From positions 1,364,001 through 1,428,000 of the forward strand of contig NZ_JAAOTJ010000001.1 of the NCBI RefSeq assembly GCF_011297335.1: 64,000 nucleotides of DNA, in the 5' to 3' direction. Numbering within the stretch: position 1 is the stretch's first letter; the number at the start of each line of letters is the position of its first letter. The notes below the pieces were generated by a model. The model did no database searches. It had not been told where the DNA came from and saw only the letters and a program-made list of their open reading frames with translations. Below are positions 59,703-64,000 of this stretch, in pieces. The DNA comes from Catellatospora methionotrophica. GTDB taxonomy: Bacteria > Actinomycetota > Actinomycetes > Mycobacteriales > Micromonosporaceae. The position numbers and the translations under genes were made by a program.

Positions 59703-60878
59703 TCAGATGTAGAGGGTGTTGGGTTCGAGGCCGGCCAGGATGCGGCCGTACAGCTCGTAGTTGGTGTCCGGGTGAAGGATCGCGTGCAGGCTCAGCGCCT
59801 CGATGTCGCGGGCGATGCGCTGCAGGGACACCCCGTTGTAGATCGACGACGCGCCGCTGGCCGACTTGAGCGTGTCGATGGAGCCCTTCGCGAGCTCGAC
59901 CATGCGGCCCAGGTCGGCCCGGACCCGCGCCCGCTCCTCCAGCGTCCAGGCCTGTCCGGCCCGGCTCTTGGCGTCCAGGGTCGACGCGGCCCGGTCGGCG
60001 TGGAACTCGGCCTCGTCGAGCTTCAGGACGGCCTCGGCGACCTGCAGGTGGGTCAGCGGCGCCTCGCGCTGGCTCTCGTACGCCGTGTAGGTGATCTTCC
60101 GGCTGGGCAGCCGCTCGAAGAACGCCTCCTTGGCCGCCTGCGCCAGGCCCAGCACGGTGCCCGCGGTGGTGGTGGCCGCGGTGAGCAGCATCGGCGTCCG
60201 GTAGACCGCACTGTCGGCGTTGGCCTTGGACGCGTAGATCTCGTGCAGGACCGGGCCCATCGGCAGCAGGCGGTGCGCCGGGATGAACAGCTCCCGCGCC
60301 GCCGTGGTGACACTGCCGGTGCCGCGCAGGCCGCTGGTGTGCCAGTCGTCGATGATCTGCAGCTCCGAGGTCGGGGCCAGCGCCATCACCGGGGCCATCT
60401 GCCCGTCGGGCATCGGCGCGACAACGATCAGGGAGTTCCAGTCGCTCTGCAGCGCGCCGGTGTTGAACTGCCAGCGGCCGTTGACGACCAGGCCGCCGTC
60501 GGCGGGGGTGCCCATGCCACCGGGGCTGAGCAGGCCGCAGACGCGGGCGTCGGGGTTGGCGAAGACCTCGTCCTGGGCCTCGTCCGGGAACAGGCCGACC
60601 AGCCAGGAGCAGATGCTCCAGACCGACAGGGTCCAGGCGGCGGAGCCGTCACCGCGGCCGACCTGGGTGATGACCTCCTTGACGGTGCTCAGGTCGGCCT
60701 CGTGGCCGCCGTAGCGCTGCGGGGCGCGCATCCGCAGCAGGCCCGCCGTACCGAAAGCCTCGATGATCTCGTCGTGCAGGCGGCGGTTCTCCTCCGACCA
60801 GGCGGCGTGCTTGGCGATGAGCGGGGCGATCTCCGCGGCGCGGGCGACGAGATCCTCGCGCGAAGTGGTGGTGTCCAT
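59703..60878 (-). CDS. Acyl-CoA-dehydrogenase-fold flavin monooxygenase, paralogue 2
   Basis: A 391-residue enzyme from ATG 60878. It is strongly similar along its length to the product of 53398-54582: 'WSEENRRLHDEIIEAFGTAG' against 'WTEENRRLHPESIEALADAG', the shared 'LRGTGSVTT' and 'RKITYT' motifs, and the ending 'YGRILAGLEPNTLYI'. It is likely an FMNH2/FADH2-dependent hydroxylase using a diffusible reduced flavin. First gene of a short operon with the FAD enzyme and P450. The 174 bases upstream hold no promoter I can place; a 12-base palindrome, accgccggcggt, ends at the stop of the preceding gene. Confidence 0.85.
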   Translation of the reverse strand: MDTTTSREDLVARAAEIAPLIAKHAAWSEENRRLHDEIIEAFGTAGLLRMRAPQRYGGHEADLSTVKEVITQVGRGDGSAAWTLSVWSICSWLVGLFPDEAQDEVFANPDARVCGLLSPGGMGTPADGGLVVNGRWQFNTGALQSDWNSLIVVAPMPDGQMAPVMALAPTSELQIIDDWHTSGLRGTGSVTTAARELFIPAHRLLPMGPVLHEIYASKANADSAVYRTPMLLTAATTTAGTVLGLAQAAKEAFFERLPSRKITYTAYESQREAPLTHLQVAEAVLKLDEAEFHADRAASTLDAKSRAGQAWTLEERARVRADLGRMVELAKGSIDTLKSASGASSIYNGVSLQRIARDIEALSLHAILHPDTNYELYGRILAGLEPNTLYI

Positions 60879-61052
60879 GACTGGTGTCCTCCCAGGGCTG
60901 GTCAGCCGCGCATCCATCGACGCTCGGCGCTATAAGACCCTGGCATCCGGCGGTCGTCCGCCGCATCTTCCTAAGTGCTTTGTCTAGGGGCTGACATGCG
61001 CGTTCGTACCGCGGGCGGCCGCGTCGGGCCGTCCGCTGCGCACCGCCGGCGG

Positions 61053-61919
61053 TCAGGACGGCAGGTGCATCGTGCGCTCGAACGCCGGCAGCAGCCACGG
61101 GCGGCGGCCGCCCAGGCGCACCTTGCCGGTCAGCGCCGCGCGGGCCTTGCTCACCCGCCCGAACAGCATCAGATTCAGCGTCGGCGGGTCGAAGGCCAGC
61201 CGCACGTCGGCCCGCGGGTCGGGGTCCTCGACCGTCACCGCCCCGTCGGTGAGCACGAGCATCGCCGGAGTGGTGTACGGCGAGCGGAAGTCCACGGCGA
61301 TGCGGCCGGGCCGCACCGGCGCGCCGTGATCGAGCAGCGCGCCGTAGCCGCCACGGGTGACCCCGAGCAGGAACAGGTCGAAGAACTGGCCCGCCAGCAG
61401 CGGGTCCATCGGCCACGGGGTGCGGGTCGCGCGGGCGATGTCCCAGCCGTGCACCACCAGCTCGTTGATCATGTGGGCGACCAGGCCCGCGATCGTCAGC
61501 CGGGAGCCGCCCAGCCAGCCGACCTGCTCGGACGGGTCGCGGGTGGCGGCGGCCGCGACCAGCTCGTCGGCGTACCAGCGCAGCTGCTCGCACAGCACCG
61601 GCACGTCGCGGCCCGTGAAGTGCGCCAGCACCGCGTGGTTGGTGTCGGCGACGGTGTCCACGTTGGTCGCCGCGACCAGATCAAGCGCGCCCGGCATGTG
61701 CGCGTCCAGGTCGGTGCGCCCGACCAGGACCGCGTCCAGCAGCATCAGGCTGACCAGGTGCGCGACCGTGTCGGCGATGGTCCAGTCGGCGGTCACCCTG
61801 GTCTGCGGCGGATGCGCCGAGGCCAGCGCGATGAGGCGGTCGGTGACCTGCGGCAGCGCGCGGCTGACCAGGTCCCAGGCGGCGGGGTCGACGGGCACGA
61901 TCGGCATGCCCTCCAGCAT
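61053..61919 (-). CDS. Maleylpyruvate-isomerase-family (DinB-like, mycothiol-dependent) protein
   Basis: A 288-residue protein (ATG 61919; an inner ATG at 61907 is possible; the frame open to 62837 is a shadow of the next gene). The N-terminal DinB/MDMPI helical bundle shows 'VTADWTIADTVAHLVSLMLL' and 'LTIAGLVAHMINELVVHGWD' with metal-ligand-like His residues. The C-terminal part ('DVRLAFDPPTLNLMLFGRVS') is the SCP2-like domain common in this group. Family members use mycothiol or metals for isomerisation or conjugation reactions. In this setting it may protect against or modify a reactive intermediate, but that is inference. Confidence 0.8.
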   Translation of the reverse strand: MLEGMPIVPVDPAAWDLVSRALPQVTDRLIALASAHPPQTRVTADWTIADTVAHLVSLMLLDAVLVGRTDLDAHMPGALDLVAATNVDTVADTNHAVLAHFTGRDVPVLCEQLRWYADELVAAAATRDPSEQVGWLGGSRLTIAGLVAHMINELVVHGWDIARATRTPWPMDPLLAGQFFDLFLLGVTRGGYGALLDHGAPVRPGRIAVDFRSPYTTPAMLVLTDGAVTVEDPDPRADVRLAFDPPTLNLMLFGRVSKARAALTGKVRLGGRRPWLLPAFERTMHLPS

Positions 61920-62035
61920 GGGCGGGGGCGCGGCGGGCCCGCATACGCTGGATTGCTCAGTTGCGCGCGAACGGCGGTGGCGCGGAACCCCCAGGCCCGC
62001 ACCACCGCCGCCGCCACCGCTCGGGTGAGGTCGGG

Positions 62036-63058
62036 TCAGCCCGTCGTCGCCGCGGCGGCCGGGACGGCCGGCTTGCCGCGCTCGCGGAACCACTTCATCC
62101 ACCAGTACATGCCGCGGGCGAGGCAGACGAGCGTCACGGCGAAGAACAGGGTGTAGACGATGTTGAACTGCATCAGCACGCCGTACACGATCGCGACGCT
62201 GGAGCCGAACATGAACTGCCACTTGAACGGGCCGGGTGTGGTGCCCGGGTCCGTGATCATGTAGTTGGTGAACAGCACGAACGCCACCCCGGTCATCGGC
62301 GCCAACGCCGCCCACAGCGCGACGTCCCAGACGAAGTGCCGGATCAGTGCCTGGATCACGAACGCGCCCATCCAGCCCATGATCAGGCCGACCTTCTTGG
62401 TCAGCATCGCGTTGAGCACCGTGCCCGCCGTGATGATGATGAGCGGCACCATGATCCGGATGACGTCGGGCACGTTCTCCGTGAAGTGGTACGGCGGCGC
62501 GACGTTGACCCAGGCGAACGCGAGCAGCGTGATGGTGATGCCGAAGTTCGACGGGTTCATGAAGTGCCGCATCCGGCCGTTGATCGGCGCCTGCAGCACG
62601 TACTTCTGCCCCACGGCCACCACCACCGCGAAGGCGATGGGCCAGAACAGGTCGTTGGCGTACAGCAGCATGTTCGCCGCCAGCGCCGTGATGTGGGTGG
62701 GCAGCAGGAACGTGTACAGGCCCCAGACGCCGTTGCCCCGGTACCCGACCGGGCGCTTCTGCGCCCACGCCTGGATGCGCTCGCTGACCAGCTCGGTGCT
62801 GTAACCGACGGCCAGGGCCAGGAACGGCCAGGCCCACGGCTGCTCGAAACCGAGCACGGTGTAGCCGAGGATGTTGAAGATGGACATGGAGATGGCGAAG
62901 TTGCGCAGGGCCTTGTAGCGGGGATCGGCGTTGTCGACCCGGGGGGCCTTGGCCACCGTGGGCATCGTGGTCGCGGGCGTGGCCGCCGGGCGGGCGGCGG
63001 TGGTCACCGGTTTCTTGATGGTGATCGCCGGTGTGGTCACTCTCTCGGCGTGCGTCAT
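62036..63058 (-). CDS. UnbU-like membrane protein (NQR2/RnfD-related)
   Basis: A 340-residue polytopic protein with a Thr/Ala/Pro-rich cytoplasmic N-terminus (about 1-45) and eight or nine membrane helices. 'NGVWGLYTFLLPTHITALAA', 'RMRHFMNPSNFGITITLLAF' and 'FVLFTNYMITDPGTTPGPFK' are conserved with RnfD/NqrB-type proteins; the 'DPGTTP' loop corresponds to the flavin-attachment region. UnbU proteins of this kind are among the accessory genes next to enediyne polyketide synthases. The ATG overlaps the UnbV stop (ATGA), so they are translated together. The biochemical role of UnbU is not established. Confidence 0.82.
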   Translation of the reverse strand: MTHAERVTTPAITIKKPVTTAARPAATPATTMPTVAKAPRVDNADPRYKALRNFAISMSIFNILGYTVLGFEQPWAWPFLALAVGYSTELVSERIQAWAQKRPVGYRGNGVWGLYTFLLPTHITALAANMLLYANDLFWPIAFAVVVAVGQKYVLQAPINGRMRHFMNPSNFGITITLLAFAWVNVAPPYHFTENVPDVIRIMVPLIIITAGTVLNAMLTKKVGLIMGWMGAFVIQALIRHFVWDVALWAALAPMTGVAFVLFTNYMITDPGTTPGPFKWQFMFGSSVAIVYGVLMQFNIVYTLFFAVTLVCLARGMYWWMKWFRERGKPAVPAAAATTG

Positions 63059-64000
63059 CGCGCCGCCACCTCCTGTGCCTTGTCGGTGAGGGTGAGGTCG
63101 TGCCAGCCGGCGGCCAGGTCCAGGCGGCTGCTGTGCGGGTTGCCGTTGAGGTCGCGCCAGCTCAGCTCGACCGACACCGGCTTACCGCCGGCGTTGCCGA
63201 GCCCGAAGAAGACCTCGAAGCTGCGCTTGCCGGAGTGGCCGCCGCCGCCGTCGAGCTGTGCCACGTGGGTGGCCCCGTCGGCGGTGGTCAGCTTCGCCAC
63301 GGCCCCGTAGGCGGGCGTGCCGGGAGCCCCGGCGCCGGTCGTCGGGCGGTACAGGCGCAGGCCCAGGTAGTCGCCGCGCTTGGTGGTGTCGTTGCGGAAG
63401 AACTGCGGCGCGCCCCACTGCCGGGCGATCATCAGATCCTGGTCGCCGTCGTTGTCGACGTCGGCCACGGCGATGCCGCGCGACGGGGTGGGGTCACCCA
63501 GCCCGAGGTCGTCGGCGAGGTTGACGAACTTCTCGCTGCCGTCCTCGCGGACCCAGAAGCCGATCGGCTGGCTGCCGGAGATGTCGTCGCCGGGCATCGC
63601 CTTGGGCCACATGTCCGGCTCCTGCAGCAGCAGGTCGTTGGTCATCGCCAGTTCCTGCAGCCAGTTGAATCGGTTGATGGTGCCCTTGACGAAGCCGCAG
63701 GCCTGCACGACGGCGAGCCGGCCGCTGTTGTCGAAGTCGGCCATCTTGGCGTCCCAGCCCCAGCCGACCCAGGCCATGTTCATCGCGGAGGCCTTGTTCA
63801 CGAACGGCGCGTCGCCGCGCGACATGCGGGCCCTGGCGTCGGCGGCGTCAGCGGCGTCGTTGCGCCACACCATGTTGCTCTCTTCCAGGCCCCACTCGGC
63901 GGTGATGTTGCTGACGAACATGTCGAAACGGCCGGTGCTCGCCAGGTCGCCGAACTCGATCGACATGCCCTTGAACGAGTCGTGGCCCAGGACCAGCGAC
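63055..64000 (-). CDS. UnbV-like CRTAC1/ASPIC protein, 5' end beyond the window
   Basis: The C-terminal 314 or so residues of a larger FG-GAP/ASPIC-UnbV protein; the frame stays open to the window edge, so the start is missing. 'DNSGRLAVVQACGFV' and 'GIAVADVDNDGDQDLMIARQ' are integrin-like calcium-binding repeats. 'GDYLGLRLYRP', 'AYGAVAKLTTADGATHVAQL', 'GGGGHSGKRSFEVFFGLGNA' and 'VELSWRDLNG' form the ASPIC/UnbV domain. Proteins of this type are usually secreted and accompany UnbU in enediyne loci, though CRTAC1 proteins also occur elsewhere. Its stop overlaps the unbU-like start. Confidence 0.85.
   Translation of the reverse strand, partial: SLVLGHDSFKGMSIEFGDLASTGRFDMFVSNITAEWGLEESNMVWRNDAADAADARARMSRGDAPFVNKASAMNMAWVGWGWDAKMADFDNSGRLAVVQACGFVKGTINRFNWLQELAMTNDLLLQEPDMWPKAMPGDDISGSQPIGFWVREDGSEKFVNLADDLGLGDPTPSRGIAVADVDNDGDQDLMIARQWGAPQFFRNDTTKRGDYLGLRLYRPTTGAGAPGTPAYGAVAKLTTADGATHVAQLDGGGGHSGKRSFEVFFGLGNAGGKPVSVELSWRDLNGNPHSSRLDLAAGWHDLTLTDKAQEVAAR

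Noticed and set aside
61920-62837. N-terminal extension of the isomerase-family gene
   Set aside because: It overlaps unbU in a shadow frame; the DinB-like domain begins at 61919.

Overview
The window is very GC-rich DNA with strong third-position GC, GTG starts and stop/start (ATGA/GTGA) overlaps. It carries a kdpFABC-kdpED locus, a PASTA-domain kinase, a mycothiol-type isomerase family protein, modular NRPS genes and lectin-tailed exoenzymes. This points to a filamentous actinomycete, most likely Micromonosporaceae-like (inference from style, not from a marker gene). No rRNA, tRNA, CRISPR array or transposase was seen.

Layout. 1-9.4 kb: the tail of a methyltransferase, then a complete high-affinity potassium system read leftward (27-codon ORF, kdpF, kdpA, kdpB, kdpC, kdpE, kdpD). 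It is surrounded by dispersed palindromic repeats. 9.4-15.8 kb: a bicovalent flavin oxidase, an unrecognised three-gene translationally coupled module (819, 219 and 315 aa; the last has a PD-(D/E)XK-like motif) and a small orphan gene. 15.8-32.7 kb: a seven-gene NRPS operon in which every junction overlaps. Its order is C-A-T; C-A(Ser)-T-TE(Cys nucleophile)-MFS fusion; acyl/aryl-AMP ligase; C-A(Gly)-T; free carrier protein; free condensation protein; dimethylformamidase-like protein. A promoter and leader hairpin lie just upstream.

32.8-44.3 kb: a GH3 glycosidase, a PASTA receptor with a degenerate kinase domain, and a resistance-like set. The set is an ABC-F protein with an apparent leader-peptide attenuator, an erythromycin-esterase homologue and a divergent double-HTH MerR regulator. 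An M23 peptidase, an Lnt/nitrilase-like membrane protein, a TetR regulator whose start codon abuts a large operator, and an orphan gene follow. 44.4-51.1 kb: two secreted multidomain proteins with nearly identical CBM6-like and ricin-lectin tails (ThuA/DUF1080 and PQQ-type sugar dehydrogenase), a helical orphan and a membrane protein.

51.3-64 kb: an oxidative tailoring region. It holds a short-chain dehydrogenase lacking the usual catalytic pair, an SgcF/NcsF2-type epoxide hydrolase, two paralogous acyl-CoA-dehydrogenase-fold flavin monooxygenases, a DHA2 exporter with a divergent HxlR regulator, a P450, an FAD epoxidase-like enzyme and an isomerase-family protein. At the edge is an UnbU-UnbV pair, known as accessory genes of enediyne clusters. 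The window probably ends at the border of an enediyne-like cluster. The enediyne PKS itself is not in the window, so that reading is an inference.
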